A model generated the notes under the pieces. It was not told where the DNA came from. It worked only from the letters and a program-made list of their open reading frames with translations, and searched no databases. The position numbers were made by a program, and so were the translations under genes. Below are positions 31,347 through 40,163 of a stretch of 64,000 nucleotides of DNA, piece by piece. The DNA is from Nocardioides luteus (lineage in GTDB: Bacteria; Actinomycetota; Actinomycetes; Propionibacteriales; Nocardioidaceae), in the NCBI RefSeq assembly GCF_014648595.1, contig NZ_BMRK01000006.1, forward strand, positions 62,001 to 126,000, written 5' to 3'. Within the stretch, counting starts at the first letter, position 1; each line of letters starts with the position of its first letter.

Positions 31347-31408
31347 GCGTGTCGAGACCAACACAGTCCCATCGAGCGCCGAAGGGGACTGTGTTGGTCT
31401 CGACACGC
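31347..31408. terminator. Perfect 24-bp inverted repeat between PAC2 and mshC
   Basis: 31347-31370 and 31385-31408 are exact reverse complements of 24 bp around a 14-base loop. The arms contain GTGTCGAGACC, so the hairpin is built from the dispersed GTCGAG element. Lying between convergent genes, it can terminate transcription from both sides. Confidence 0.7.
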
Positions 31409-31449
31409 CTCCGCCTAGCGGCTCCGGCGGCTCGACCGACGGGCGAACC

Positions 31450-32682
31450 TCAGAGCTTGATGCCCAACGCCGCGTCGACGACCTGAGCGATGGCCTGCCC
31501 GGCGAGCGGGTCGGAGGTCTCGGCGAGGCCACCCTCCCCCAGCGTGGCCGCGACCCAGGCGTCGACGGCCTGGACCGCACGCGGGGCGTCGAGGTCGTCG
31601 GCGAGGGCGCCGAGGACGGTCTCGACGACAGGCGCCGCCGGAGCACCGCGGCCCAGCGCGACCGCCTTGCGCCATTCGGCGATCTTGTCGACGGCGTCGA
31701 AGAGCTTGGCGTCGGTCCACTCCCAGTCGTCGCGGTAGTGGTGGCCGAGCAGCACCAGCCGGATCGCCATCGGGTCGATCTCGGAGTTGCGCAGGGCGGA
31801 GACGAAGACGAGGTTGCCGCGCGACTTGGACATCTTGTGACCGTCGTAGGCCACCATCCCGCCGTGGGTGTAGATCTCGGCGAACCGCTGGCCCGCCGAG
31901 CGGGCGTGGGAGCCGGACATCTCGTGGTGCGGGAAGATCAGGTCGGAGCCGCCGGCCTGGACGGTGAACCCGGCGCCGAGGTGCTCCAGGGCGATCGCGG
32001 TGCACTCGATGTGCCAGCCCGGACGACCGGGACCGTACGGCGAGGGCCACGACGGCTCACCCGGACGCTCCGCGCGCCACAGCAGCGGGTCGAGCGGGTC
32101 CTTCTTGCCGGCGCGCTCGGGGTCTCCCCCACGCTCACCGAACAGCTCGAGCATCTGCTCGCGGCTCAGCCGCGACTCGGCACCGAACTCGTCGTCGACG
32201 GCGACCGAGGCGTACAGGTCATCGTCGACCTTGTAGATCGCGCCCGCCTGCTCGAGCTCGCCGATCAGCGAGATCACCAGCGGGATCGACTCGACGGCGC
32301 CGATGTAGTGCTGCGGCGGCACCACCCGCAGCGCCTCCATGTCCTGCCGGAAGAGCTCGGTCTCGCGCTCGGCGAGCGCCTCCCACTCGATGCCGACCTT
32401 GTCGGCCCGCTCGAGCAGCGGGTCGTCGACGTCAGTGACGTTCTGGGTGTAGCCGACCTCGTGGCCGGCGTTGAGCCAGGCCCGGTGGAGCAGGTCGAAG
32501 GCGACATAGGTGTTGGCGTGACCGATGTGGGTCGCGTCGTACGGGGTGATGCCACATACGTACAGCGACCGGCGACCCTCACCCTGGGTCGGGACGACCG
32601 CGTCCCGCTGATGGTCGTAGAGCTGCACCTCGGGGCCTTGGGCAGACAGCTGGGGGACGTCGGGTGCAGACCAAGCGCGCAT
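31450..32682 (-). CDS. mshC: Mycothiol ligase (cysteine ligase MshC)
   Basis: MshC joins cysteine to glucosaminyl-inositol by way of cysteinyl-AMP in mycothiol synthesis, the actinobacterial counterpart of glutathione. The 410-residue protein resembles class I cysteinyl-tRNA synthetase: [20 protein letters not shown] at the N-terminus with the zinc Cys and HIGH-like motif, [22 protein letters not shown] with a second zinc Cys, [11 protein letters not shown], and the [14 protein letters not shown] loop. The start ATG is at 32682. It heads away from a run of conserved co-oriented genes. Confidence 0.96.
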   Translation of the reverse strand: MRAWSAPDVPQLSAQGPEVQLYDHQRDAVVPTQGEGRRSLYVCGITPYDATHIGHANTYVAFDLLHRAWLNAGHEVGYTQNVTDVDDPLLERADKVGIEWEALAERETELFRQDMEALRVVPPQHYIGAVESIPLVISLIGELEQAGAIYKVDDDLYASVAVDDEFGAESRLSREQMLELFGERGGDPERAGKKDPLDPLLWRAERPGEPSWPSPYGPGRPGWHIECTAIALEHLGAGFTVQAGGSDLIFPHHEMSGSHARSAGQRFAEIYTHGGMVAYDGHKMSKSRGNLVFVSALRNSEIDPMAIRLVLLGHHYRDDWEWTDAKLFDAVDKIAEWRKAVALGRGAPAAPVVETVLGALADDLDAPRAVQAVDAWVAATLGEGGLAETSDPLAGQAIAQVVDAALGIKL

Positions 32683-32714
32683 GAGTGCAGCCTACTTGGC
32701 GGACAACACCTGTC

Positions 32715-33494
32715 TCAGAACGGCGGCCACGGGATGACATGACGGTCGTAGCCGGGCCGCGGGAACGCACCCTCGGCGAGCAGCCGCTCGCAGCGCAGGC
32801 CGAGAGCCTCGACCTCCGCACCCGTCAGGTACGCAGCCAGCCCCCGCCCCAACGCACCCGAGAGCCCCGCACGGACCGCCCGGATGCCGGCGAGCTCCTC
32901 GTCGGAGAGCTCCAGCCCCTGCCAGCCCCACAGGATGGTGCGCAGCTTCGGCTCCTCGTGGAAGGTGAGCCCGTGGTCGCAGCCGTAGCGGTGACCGTCG
33001 GCGAGCGGCAGCACGTGGCCGCCCTTGCGGTCGGCGTTGTTGGTGACCGCGTCGAAGACGGCCATCCGGCGCAGCGCGGGCGTGTCCTCGTGAACGAGGG
33101 TGACGACCCGGTCGTGCTCGTCGAAGCCGTCGAAGACGCGGAGGTAGCCGGACGGCACCTCGCCCTCCGGGACGATCGTGACCGGCTCGGTGGCCTCGTC
33201 GGCGTGGATCCAGCGCTGGATCATCCCCGGACCGTGCGGTCCGTCGCCGAGCCAGGTCTCGGGGACGACCGACCAGCCCAGGGCCTCGGAGACGAGGTGG
33301 GCGGCGACCTCGCGGTGGGCCAGGTTGCCGTCGGGGAAGTCCCACAGCGGCCGCTCCCCCGCGATCGGCTTGTAGACCACCTCGGTCTCGCCGAGGGTGG
33401 CCAGGAAGGTCGCGTTGGAGGCCGTGGTCAGCCGGCCGACGAGCTCCAGCTCGCCGTCTCGGGCGCTGTGCGTGATGTCCGGGGCGGGGTCCAC
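32715..33494 (-). CDS. SCO1664-like, PI kinase-like protein
   Basis: A 259-residue protein with the fold of bacterial phosphatidylinositol-3/4-kinase-like proteins: VVYKPIAGERPLWDFPDGNLA near residue 40 supplies the ATP-binding lysine region, and FDAVTNNADRKGGHVLP and YGCDHGLTFHEE supply the Asp/Asn catalytic and metal residues. It corresponds to the actinobacterial SCO1664 family found beside mshC. The substrate is unknown. GTG start; it ends 33 bp before mshC and starts four bases after the DUF3090 gene. Confidence 0.85.
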   Translation of the reverse strand: MDPAPDITHSARDGELELVGRLTTASNATFLATLGETEVVYKPIAGERPLWDFPDGNLAHREVAAHLVSEALGWSVVPETWLGDGPHGPGMIQRWIHADEATEPVTIVPEGEVPSGYLRVFDGFDEHDRVVTLVHEDTPALRRMAVFDAVTNNADRKGGHVLPLADGHRYGCDHGLTFHEEPKLRTILWGWQGLELSDEELAGIRAVRAGLSGALGRGLAAYLTGAEVEALGLRCERLLAEGAFPRPGYDRHVIPWPPF

Positions 33495-33498
33495 GGGA

Positions 33499-34104
33499 TC
33501 AGACCGGGTCGCGCCGCTTGAACCCGTTCGCCCGCACGCACAGGTGTCCCTCGGGGTCGATCGGGTTGCCGCAGAACGGGCAGTTGGGACGGCCGGCGCC
33601 CAGCACCGCCTCGGCGCGCTTGACGAAGGCGCGGGCGTTGCGCGGCGCGATCCGGACGAGGAGCACCTCCTCGGGCTCGGCCTCCTCGAGCTCGATGGCC
33701 GCCACCGCGTCCTCGTCGACCAGCTGGCCGGACTCGTCGACCTCGGCGATGATCTCGGTCTCGTTGATCGGGAAGACCTCGAGGACGACCATGTCGTCGT
33801 CGGGGTCCCAGGCCAGGGTCATCGTGCCGGCCCGGAACTCCTCCTCGATCGGCTGCTCCAGCGGCCCGTTGTCGTCGAGCTCGAAGGGCGCGACCGCGGG
33901 CACGACGGCGGGAGCCGACTTCATCACCTCGTCGAGGAGCTCGTCGAGCCGCTCGGCGAGCACGGTGACCTGCTGCTTCTCCAGAGCCACGGAGACGACC
34001 CGCGTTCCCTCACGCGCCTGGAGGAAGAACGTCCGCGCCCCGGGCTCGCCGACGGTGCCGACGACGAATCGTTCGGGCGGTTCGAAGGCGTGCATCACAG
34101 GCAT
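33499..34104 (-). CDS. DUF3090-family protein
   Basis: A 201-residue protein with no catalytic assignment. The N-terminus MHAFEPPERFVVGTVGEPGARTFFLQAREG and the C-terminal zinc-knuckle-like FVKRAEAVLGAGRPNCPFCGNPIDPEGHLCVR (CxxC plus a later Cys) match DUF3090, which in actinobacteria lies between a histidine phosphatase and an SCO1664-like protein as here. The ATG at 34104 is preferred to a TTG two codons upstream. The function is unknown. Confidence 0.88.
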   Translation of the reverse strand: MPVMHAFEPPERFVVGTVGEPGARTFFLQAREGTRVVSVALEKQQVTVLAERLDELLDEVMKSAPAVVPAVAPFELDDNGPLEQPIEEEFRAGTMTLAWDPDDDMVVLEVFPINETEIIAEVDESGQLVDEDAVAAIELEEAEPEEVLLVRIAPRNARAFVKRAEAVLGAGRPNCPFCGNPIDPEGHLCVRANGFKRRDPV

Positions 34105-34113
34105 GGTCAAACC

Positions 34114-34869
34114 TTATCGAGCGCCACCCAGATCGGCGGCAGCCGAAGCCTCACCGGGCCCGGCGCCGCCGCCGAGCACGGCGTCGTCGCTGCGCCGCCG
34201 CGAGGACTTGCGGCCCTTCTTCGGAGCCTGCTTCGGGGCCAGCCAGGCGAGGTCCCCGGCGTGGGTGTTGGTCGCGAGGACCGTCGGGCGGCCCTCGCCG
34301 TAACGGATGACGGAGATGGAGGCGGGGTCGACGTGCAGACGCTGGAAGAGGTCGAGGTGCATGCCGAGCGCGTCGGCCAGGATCGACTTGATCGGGTCGC
34401 CGTGGCTCACGCACAGCCAGACCGCCCCGTCTCCGTGCGCCGCGGTGACGGCGGCGTCGTGGCGGCGTACGGCCTCGACGCTGCGGGCCTGCATGGTGGG
34501 CATCGACTCGCCGCCGGGGAAGGTGACGGCCGACGGCTGGGTCTGCACGGTCTTCCACAGCTTGCGACGCGCCAGGGTGGAGATCTTCTCGCCCTGCCAC
34601 TCGCCGTAGTCACACTCGGCGACCCCGTCCTCGACCACGACGCTCGGCTGCTCGGGGCGGCCCTCCAGGATCGTCGAGAGCGTCTCCTGGCAACGTTCCA
34701 TCGGGCTGGTCACCGCCAGCGCCAGCGGCACGGGCGCGATCCGCTCGGCGGCGCGCGCCGCCTGCTCCAGGCCGTGCTCGTCCAGCCGTACGCCGGGCAG
34801 CCGGCCCGCCAGCGTGCCGGATGCGTTCGCCGTCGTACGGCCGTGTCTCACCAGGATCATCGTCGCCAC
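34114..34869 (-). CDS. Histidine phosphatase (MSMEG_4193-like)
   Basis: A 251-residue phosphoglycerate-mutase-fold protein: catalytic RHGRTTANASGTL near the start with the phospho-accepting His, TSPMERCQETL, and VSHGDPIKSI with the second His. The last 40 residues are basic then acidic and disordered. Its place at the 5' end of the phosphatase-DUF3090-SCO1664-mshC run is conserved in actinobacteria. The substrate is unknown; mutase activity was once suggested by name only. Start GTG at 34869. Confidence 0.88.
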   Translation of the reverse strand: MATMILVRHGRTTANASGTLAGRLPGVRLDEHGLEQAARAAERIAPVPLALAVTSPMERCQETLSTILEGRPEQPSVVVEDGVAECDYGEWQGEKISTLARRKLWKTVQTQPSAVTFPGGESMPTMQARSVEAVRRHDAAVTAAHGDGAVWLCVSHGDPIKSILADALGMHLDLFQRLHVDPASISVIRYGEGRPTVLATNTHAGDLAWLAPKQAPKKGRKSSRRRSDDAVLGGGAGPGEASAAADLGGAR

Positions 34870-34925
34870 GGTTGGCGACCCTATCGATCCCGGATGAGAG
34901 GCACACCATGCCCTAACCTGACAAC

Positions 34926-35906
34926 GTGATCGTCGACAGCGCTCTCTACCGCGCCGGTGAGCGCGACCAGGCCGACAGCGCGCCCCGCGACTACGCCGCG
35001 CTGCGGGCCGGGGTGCGGGCGGAAGGAGACTTCGTCTGGCTCGGTCTCTACCAGCCCAGCCAGGGCGAGCTCGACGAGGTCGCCGACGCGTTCGGGCTGC
35101 ACCCGCTCGCCGTCGAGGACGCCCTCAAGGCACACCAGCGGCCCAAGCTGGAGCGCTACGGCGACGGGATGTTCCTGGTCGTCAAGACGCTCTGGTACGT
35201 CGACGCCGACGACGCCGTCGAGACCGGGGAGGTCGCCTTCTTCATCGGTGCCGACTACGTGATCACCGTCCGCCACGGCCGCGGCTCCCAGCTCGCGCCC
35301 GCCCGCGAGCTGCTCGAGACCAGCGACGACCACCTCCTCACCGAGGGCCCCTATTCGGCGGTCCACTCGGTCGTCGACTACATCGTCGACGGCTACCGCG
35401 ACGTCGCCACCGAGCTCACCAAGGACGTCGACGAGGTCGAGACGTCGGTCTTCTCCGACGAGCGCACCGAGGACTCCGCCCGCATCTACCGTCTCCGTCG
35501 CGAGATCGCGGAGATGCGCCGCGCCGTGATGCCGCTGCGCGAGCCGGTGCGCCGCTTCGCCAACGGCGAGGCCGGCATCGACCCCGACCTGCGCCCCTAC
35601 TTCCGCGACATCCTCGACCACCTCTCCTCCATCGTGGAGGCGATCGAGAACCTCGAGACCCTGCTCTCCTCCGCCTTCCAGGCCCACATGGCCCAGCTCT
35701 CGCTGCAGCAGAACGAGGACATGCGCCGCATCTCCGCCGGCGCCGCACTGGTCGTGGTCCCGACCCTCATCGCCGGCATCTACGGGATGAACTTCACCCA
35801 CATGCCAGAGCTGTCCTGGACCTTCGGCTACCCGTTCTCGCTGCTGCTCATGGCCGCCGTGGTCGCCGGGCTGTGGATCTTCTTCCGGAAGTCCGGCTGG
35901 TTCTGA
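34926..35906 (+). CDS. corA: Magnesium/cobalt transporter CorA
   Basis: A 326-residue CorA-type channel for Mg2+ (and Co2+/Ni2+). A large cytoplasmic funnel domain precedes two C-terminal membrane helices, with the pore-forming YGMNF motif at the end of the first (GIYGMNFTHMPEL) and the basic tail FFRKSGWF. The long central helix contains LLSSAFQAHMAQLSLQQNEDMRRIS. The start is GTG at 34926. It is divergent from the phosphatase gene. No Mg2+ riboswitch is visible in the 56-bp gap. Confidence 0.94.
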   Translation: MIVDSALYRAGERDQADSAPRDYAALRAGVRAEGDFVWLGLYQPSQGELDEVADAFGLHPLAVEDALKAHQRPKLERYGDGMFLVVKTLWYVDADDAVETGEVAFFIGADYVITVRHGRGSQLAPARELLETSDDHLLTEGPYSAVHSVVDYIVDGYRDVATELTKDVDEVETSVFSDERTEDSARIYRLRREIAEMRRAVMPLREPVRRFANGEAGIDPDLRPYFRDILDHLSSIVEAIENLETLLSSAFQAHMAQLSLQQNEDMRRISAGAALVVVPTLIAGIYGMNFTHMPELSWTFGYPFSLLLMAAVVAGLWIFFRKSGWF

Positions 35907-35930
35907 CCTCGCCTGCGTCGTGGCGCCCGT

Positions 35931-37145
35931 TCACGGCTGCAGGCTCCGCAGATGCGCCGCGAAGTCAGCGGCGGTCGCCGGGTCGTGCCTGCCGATCTCG
36001 TCCGTCACTTCGCGCGCGACGAGCATGAGCGACGGCGCGCTGCGCCGCTGGTGCGCCAGCGCCTGCTCGACGAACCCCACGGCACCGTCGACATCTCCGG
36101 AACGGGCGGAGAGGGTCGCCTTGGTGAGCTGAGCCTCTGCAGTTCTCATCGGCGAGACGGATGTGCCGTCCCACGACGTAGACGTGCGGAGCACGCTGTC
36201 GGCCATCGCCTCGGCCTGCGCGTCGTCGCCGAGCACGCGATAGGCGTCCATCGCGTAGAAGCTGGCTTTGGTCGGGTCGACGTTGAAGTGGTTGCGGAGG
36301 TTGGTCGGTGTGGGCGCCGAGTCGAGCACCTGCCGTACGCCTTCCAGGGCGATCTCGGTGTCGTGCCGCTCGCCCATCCGGGCGTACGCCTTCGCCTGCT
36401 GCGCATAGAGCTGCGCGGCGACGGAGTCACGCGGCGCGGCCTCGATTCCGGCGCCGGCGTACGCCACCGCCTGCGGCAGGTCGCCTTGGGTGAGCGCCTT
36501 CCACGCCTGGATCTCCCACGTCCAAGCACTGATGACCCCGGCACCCAGGTCCTCGGCGAGACCGGCAGCGGCGACCCTGGCGTGCTGGGAGTTGAGGGCG
36601 TCGCCGCGGTCCCACATCAGGCAGGAGCGCAACAGGGCGAGCCATCCGGTGAGCTCCAGCACCCTGGCGTGCCCGGCGAGGTTCACGCGACCGTTGGAGA
36701 TCAGCCCGCGAAGGTCGCGCAGCCACTGGTCGACCTCGAGGACGAGCGGACCCGCGTCGCGCGCGGCGTACTCCGAGCACAGCCGCTCCACCTGAGCAGC
36801 GGTCTGCTCCAGGTGCTCGCTCCCGACGCGAGGCGACCGCAGGGCGGCCACCAGATCGGCGAACTCGTCGGGAGACAACGCCGCCGGCACGACCTCGTCA
36901 GCGAGCGGCCGAACCGGCCAGAAGTCGAGATAGGGCAGGTCGAACATGCGGGCGATGGCGACCTTCGACGCGGCATCGGGGTCTTTGACCGCACCCCGCT
37001 CCCACCGAGCGATCGACGTACGGACGTTCTCGACCTGATCAGGCGAGTGGTGCTCGCTGGCGGCCACGAACACCTGCGCAGCACGCTGGAGGCTCCAGCC
37101 GCGCCCCTGACGCAGCCTGCGGAACTTCTGGTGCCACGGCTCCAT
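35931..37145 (-). CDS. Large XRE-family regulator with TPR-like domain
   Basis: A 404-residue protein. The first 75 residues are a helix-turn-helix (RRLRQGRGWSLQRAAQVF and VRTSIARWERGAV); the rest is an all-helical, Ala/Leu-rich array resembling tetratricopeptide repeats, as in regulators that bind a signal peptide or partner. It could be a solo regulator of the kind common in Streptomyces and Nocardioides. It converges on corA and its targets are unknown. A 337-bp gap follows to the right with at most a small ORF. Confidence 0.85.
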   Translation of the reverse strand: MEPWHQKFRRLRQGRGWSLQRAAQVFVAASEHHSPDQVENVRTSIARWERGAVKDPDAASKVAIARMFDLPYLDFWPVRPLADEVVPAALSPDEFADLVAALRSPRVGSEHLEQTAAQVERLCSEYAARDAGPLVLEVDQWLRDLRGLISNGRVNLAGHARVLELTGWLALLRSCLMWDRGDALNSQHARVAAAGLAEDLGAGVISAWTWEIQAWKALTQGDLPQAVAYAGAGIEAAPRDSVAAQLYAQQAKAYARMGERHDTEIALEGVRQVLDSAPTPTNLRNHFNVDPTKASFYAMDAYRVLGDDAQAEAMADSVLRTSTSWDGTSVSPMRTAEAQLTKATLSARSGDVDGAVGFVEQALAHQRRSAPSLMLVAREVTDEIGRHDPATAADFAAHLRSLQP

Positions 37146-37319
37146 GCGCCAACGGTACGGCGCGTGACAACGCCGGTGCCACCGTCTGTGTCACTGCCGG
37201 CGCGCCGGTCCCACTCGGGATTCTGAGACTCCCCGGGGCGCTGCTGGATGGATTGCCTCCTGGACCCATGCGGGTCGGCGGCGTCCCGGGAGCCACTGAA
37301 CGATCGACGGGATACCGGT

Positions 37320-37472
37320 ATGGATACAGCGATCTGCGAGACGTGTCACCTGCGATGGGGCCCGGCCGGCAGTCATCCGCCCTGTCTCCAGCTGCCGACG
37401 GACGAGCGCCGCGTAGTGGCTGCGGATGCGTTGAATCGGCCTCCCAGCCCGCGGTCCCTTCCCGGCGCGTGA
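37320..37472 (+). CDS. Possible small cysteine-containing protein
   Basis: A 50-codon frame starting MDTAICETCHLRWGPAG with a CxxC-H and a later HPPC, so a small zinc site is conceivable. GGGA lies eight bases before its ATG. Codon third positions are fairly GC-rich, though with more A/T than neighbours. It lies in the otherwise empty gap between the XRE regulator (starting at 37145) and the next gene. It may be spurious. Confidence 0.25.
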   Translation: MDTAICETCHLRWGPAGSHPPCLQLPTDERRVVAADALNRPPSPRSLPGA

Positions 37473-37482
37473 TCGTCGCGCT

Positions 37483-37950
37483 CTACCCCCGGCGCCACCA
37501 GCCGCGCGGCTGCTGCTGCTCGGCCTCGCGGGCGCACTCGCGCAGCTCGTGGGCGACGGCTCGATAGACGGTGGCCCACTGCTCACCGGTGAGGCCGCCG
37601 ACCTGCAGATCGCTGCTTCTGGCGTCCGTGAAGACCTCGGCGTCCTCGACGTACTTGTCGGCCTTCGCTTCGAGCCACGCTACCGGGAATCGAGTGGTAC
37701 TCATTGCTACCAGTATTTCACGTTTGAACGAGTTCGCGCGCACCTTTGCACAGACCCGCCGACCAGCGACCTGGTCGAGCTGCTCCCCGTCGTACCACTC
37801 GACGACGCTGACCAGATCGCTGTCGTACTCGCCGTCGGCGCCATGGCGGAGGTCGATCGACACCTGCTCGGCCGGCGTGGACTCGTCGGTGTAGGACGCC
37901 GCCCGGCTGGAGGTCTCGGGCGGCAGGTGTCCGAGCGCGACGGCCGCCAC
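37483..37950 (-). CDS. Hypothetical protein, start uncertain
   Basis: A frame of 155 residues with GC-rich third codon positions, ending WWRRG. Two start candidates exist: GTG at 37950, or ATG at 37704, which gives a 73-residue C-terminal protein. The sequence upstream of 37950 continues in frame as an apparent helix-turn-helix-like stretch (REDLGITQRAVAAVAL) with no start codon before a stop near 37991. This suggests a gene truncated at its 5' end next to ilvA. The middle (near 37705-37740) is locally A/T-rich. Not recognised. Confidence 0.45.
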   Translation of the reverse strand: MAAVALGHLPPETSSRAASYTDESTPAEQVSIDLRHGADGEYDSDLVSVVEWYDGEQLDQVAGRRVCAKVRANSFKREILVAMSTTRFPVAWLEAKADKYVEDAEVFTDARSSDLQVGGLTGEQWATVYRAVAHELRECAREAEQQQPRGWWRRG

Positions 37951-37989
37951 GGCGCGTTGGGTGATCCCGAGATCTTCACGACGTGGAGA

Positions 37990-39258
37990 TCAGTGCAGGA
38001 AGGTGAACAGCGGCGAGTCGGGCTCGATCCGCTCGATGACCAGGTCGCTGGCGCCCATCCGCTCCAGCAGGGCGTCGAGGCCGTCGGCGGAGTCGAGATC
38101 GATGCCGATCAGGGCGGGGCCGTGCTCGCGGTTGGACTTCTTGACGTACTCGAAGACCACGATGTCCTCGCCGTCGGCGAGCACGTCGTCGAGGAAGCCG
38201 CGCAGCGCGCCGGGAGCCTGCGGGAACGAGACCAGGAAGTAGTGGCGCAGGCCCTGGTGGATCAGCGCCCGCTCGAGCACGTCGGCGTAGCGGGAGACGT
38301 CGTTGTTGCCCCCGGAGAGGATCGCACCGACCCGCTTCGCGCCGCGCAGGTCGATCTGACCCAGGGCGGCCACCGCGAGCGCTCCGGCGGGCTCGGCGAT
38401 GATCCCCTCGGTCTGGTAGAGCTCGAGCATTTCCACGCAGACCGCGCCGACGGGCACGGCGACCAGCTCGTCGACGTACTCCTTGACGATCGGGTACGTC
38501 ACCTTCCCCGCGGTCGCGACCGCGGCACCGTCCACGAAGGTGTCGAGCGTGTCGAGCCGCACCGGCCCGCCCGCCTCGATCGCGGCGGCCATCGAGGCGG
38601 CGCCCGCGGGCTCGACGCCGATGATCCGGGTCTCCGGCCAGACCTCGCGCACCCAGGTGGCGACACCGGAGGCGAGCCCGCCACCACCGACGGGCAGCAG
38701 GAGGACGTCCAGCGGCTCGGCGATCTGCGCGGTCAGCTCGTGGCCGACCGTGCCCTGTCCGGCGATGGTGCGCGGGTCGTCGAAGGCCGAGACGTACGTC
38801 GCGCCGAGCCCACGACCCAGCTCGTAGGCGTACGCGGAGGCCTCGTCGTAGGTCGAGCCGTGGAGGGTGAGCGTGACGTGCTCGCCTCCGAGGGCGGTGA
38901 TCCGGTCGCGCTTCTGCTTGGGCGTGTTGGTCGGCACCACGATGTGGCCGGGCACGCCGAGGCGGGCGCAGGAGATGGCGACGCCCTGGGCGTGGTTGCC
39001 GGCGCTGGCGCACACGACGCCGCGCTCGAGCTCCTCGGCGCTCAGCGTGCTCATCAGGTTGTAGGCGCCGCGGACCTTGTAGGAGCGGCCGAGCTGCAGG
39101 TCCTCGCGCTTGAGGAGAACCTCGGCCGCGTAGCGCTGCGAGAGTCTGACCGAGCGCTCCACCGACGTACGCGTCGCGATCGTGCGCGCGGCGGCTTCCT
39201 CGATGGCGGCAGGGGTCACCGCAGGGCTCTTCAGCAGGACGGCTCCGGACTCAGACAC
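37990..39258 (-). CDS. ilvA: Threonine ammonia-lyase
   Basis: IlvA converts threonine to 2-oxobutanoate, entering isoleucine synthesis. The 422-residue PLP enzyme has the lysine motif GRSYKVRGAYN, the substrate loop CASAGNHAQGVA, the glycine-rich phosphate loop PVGGGGLASG and, after residue 330, a single C-terminal ACT-like regulatory domain ending ERIEPDSPLFTFLH. The short single-ACT form matches that of corynebacteria rather than the two-ACT E. coli enzyme. Catabolic TdcB-type activity cannot be excluded. Start ATG at 39258. Confidence 0.94.
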   Translation of the reverse strand: MSESGAVLLKSPAVTPAAIEEAAARTIATRTSVERSVRLSQRYAAEVLLKREDLQLGRSYKVRGAYNLMSTLSAEELERGVVCASAGNHAQGVAISCARLGVPGHIVVPTNTPKQKRDRITALGGEHVTLTLHGSTYDEASAYAYELGRGLGATYVSAFDDPRTIAGQGTVGHELTAQIAEPLDVLLLPVGGGGLASGVATWVREVWPETRIIGVEPAGAASMAAAIEAGGPVRLDTLDTFVDGAAVATAGKVTYPIVKEYVDELVAVPVGAVCVEMLELYQTEGIIAEPAGALAVAALGQIDLRGAKRVGAILSGGNNDVSRYADVLERALIHQGLRHYFLVSFPQAPGALRGFLDDVLADGEDIVVFEYVKKSNREHGPALIGIDLDSADGLDALLERMGASDLVIERIEPDSPLFTFLH

Positions 39259-39277
39259 GATCCCGAGTCTGTCACGA

Positions 39278-40102
39278 TCACCACTCGGTGAGCACTCCCA
39301 CGCCGAGGAGCACCAGGACCGCCAGACCGAGGACGACCCGGTAGATCACGAACGGGGTGTAGGTGTTGCGCGAGAGGTACTTCAGCAGCCACGCGATCAC
39401 CGCGTAGCCGAGCACGAACGAGACGATCGTGGCCACGATCGTGGGGCCCCAGCCGTAGAGGTTGTCCTCGTGGGCGATGTCCTTCATCTCGAAGAGACCG
39501 GCTCCGAAGACGGCCGGGAGGGCGAGCAGGAAGGCGTACTCGGTCGCCGTGGCGCGCTCGTAGCCCAGGGCGCGGCCCATCGAGATCGTCGCGCCCGAGC
39601 GGGAGACGCCGGGGATCAGCGCGCAGGCCTGGGCGCAGCCCATCAGGATCGCGTCGCGCCAGGAGAGGTCGTCGAACCGCTTGCGGTTCTCCCCGATCCG
39701 GTCGGCGACGCCGAGCACGATGCCCATCACCACGAGCATGGTGCCCACGACGTACAGGCTGCGGAGGTCGTGCTCGATGATGTCCTGCAGCAGCAGTCCC
39801 ATCACCACGATCGGGATCGACCCGACGATGATGAACCAGCCCATCCGGGCGTCGGTGTGGCCCCGCAGCTCGGGGTTGAACAGGCTGCGCACCCAGGTCG
39901 AGATGATGCTCCAGATGTGACGGCCCATGTAGGCGAGCACCGCCAGCTCGGTGCCGATCTGGATCACCGCGGTGAAGGCCGCGCCCGGATCGCCCCAGCC
40001 GAGCAGCTCGGGGAAGATGCGCAGGTGCGCACTCGATGAGATGGGCAGGAACTCGGTGAGAGCCTGAAGGATGCCCAGTGCGATCGCCTGCAGATAATCC
40101 AC
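39278..40102 (-). CDS. uppP: Undecaprenyl-diphosphate phosphatase
   Basis: UppP (BacA) regenerates undecaprenyl phosphate, the lipid carrier of cell-wall synthesis, and confers bacitracin tolerance. The 274-residue polytopic protein shows the signature EFLPISSSAHL near the N-terminus and PGVSRSGATISMG in the second half, plus about eight membrane segments. The GTG at 40102 (MDYLQAIALGILQALTEFL) gives the normal length; a longer frame runs into the divergent gene's promoter. It is divergent from an aldo/keto reductase. Confidence 0.95.
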   Translation of the reverse strand: MDYLQAIALGILQALTEFLPISSSAHLRIFPELLGWGDPGAAFTAVIQIGTELAVLAYMGRHIWSIISTWVRSLFNPELRGHTDARMGWFIIVGSIPIVVMGLLLQDIIEHDLRSLYVVGTMLVVMGIVLGVADRIGENRKRFDDLSWRDAILMGCAQACALIPGVSRSGATISMGRALGYERATATEYAFLLALPAVFGAGLFEMKDIAHEDNLYGWGPTIVATIVSFVLGYAVIAWLLKYLSRNTYTPFVIYRVVLGLAVLVLLGVGVLTEW

Positions 40103-40163
40103 GGGCGGAAACTCTAAGCGTGTCAGTCGAGGACCGCCCAAAGGGCCCCGATACATTGGACGC

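Noticed and set aside
37191-37586. Minus-strand open frame of Ser/Ala/Arg-rich composition
   Set aside because: It overlaps the end of another candidate gene and shows no motif or ribosome site.
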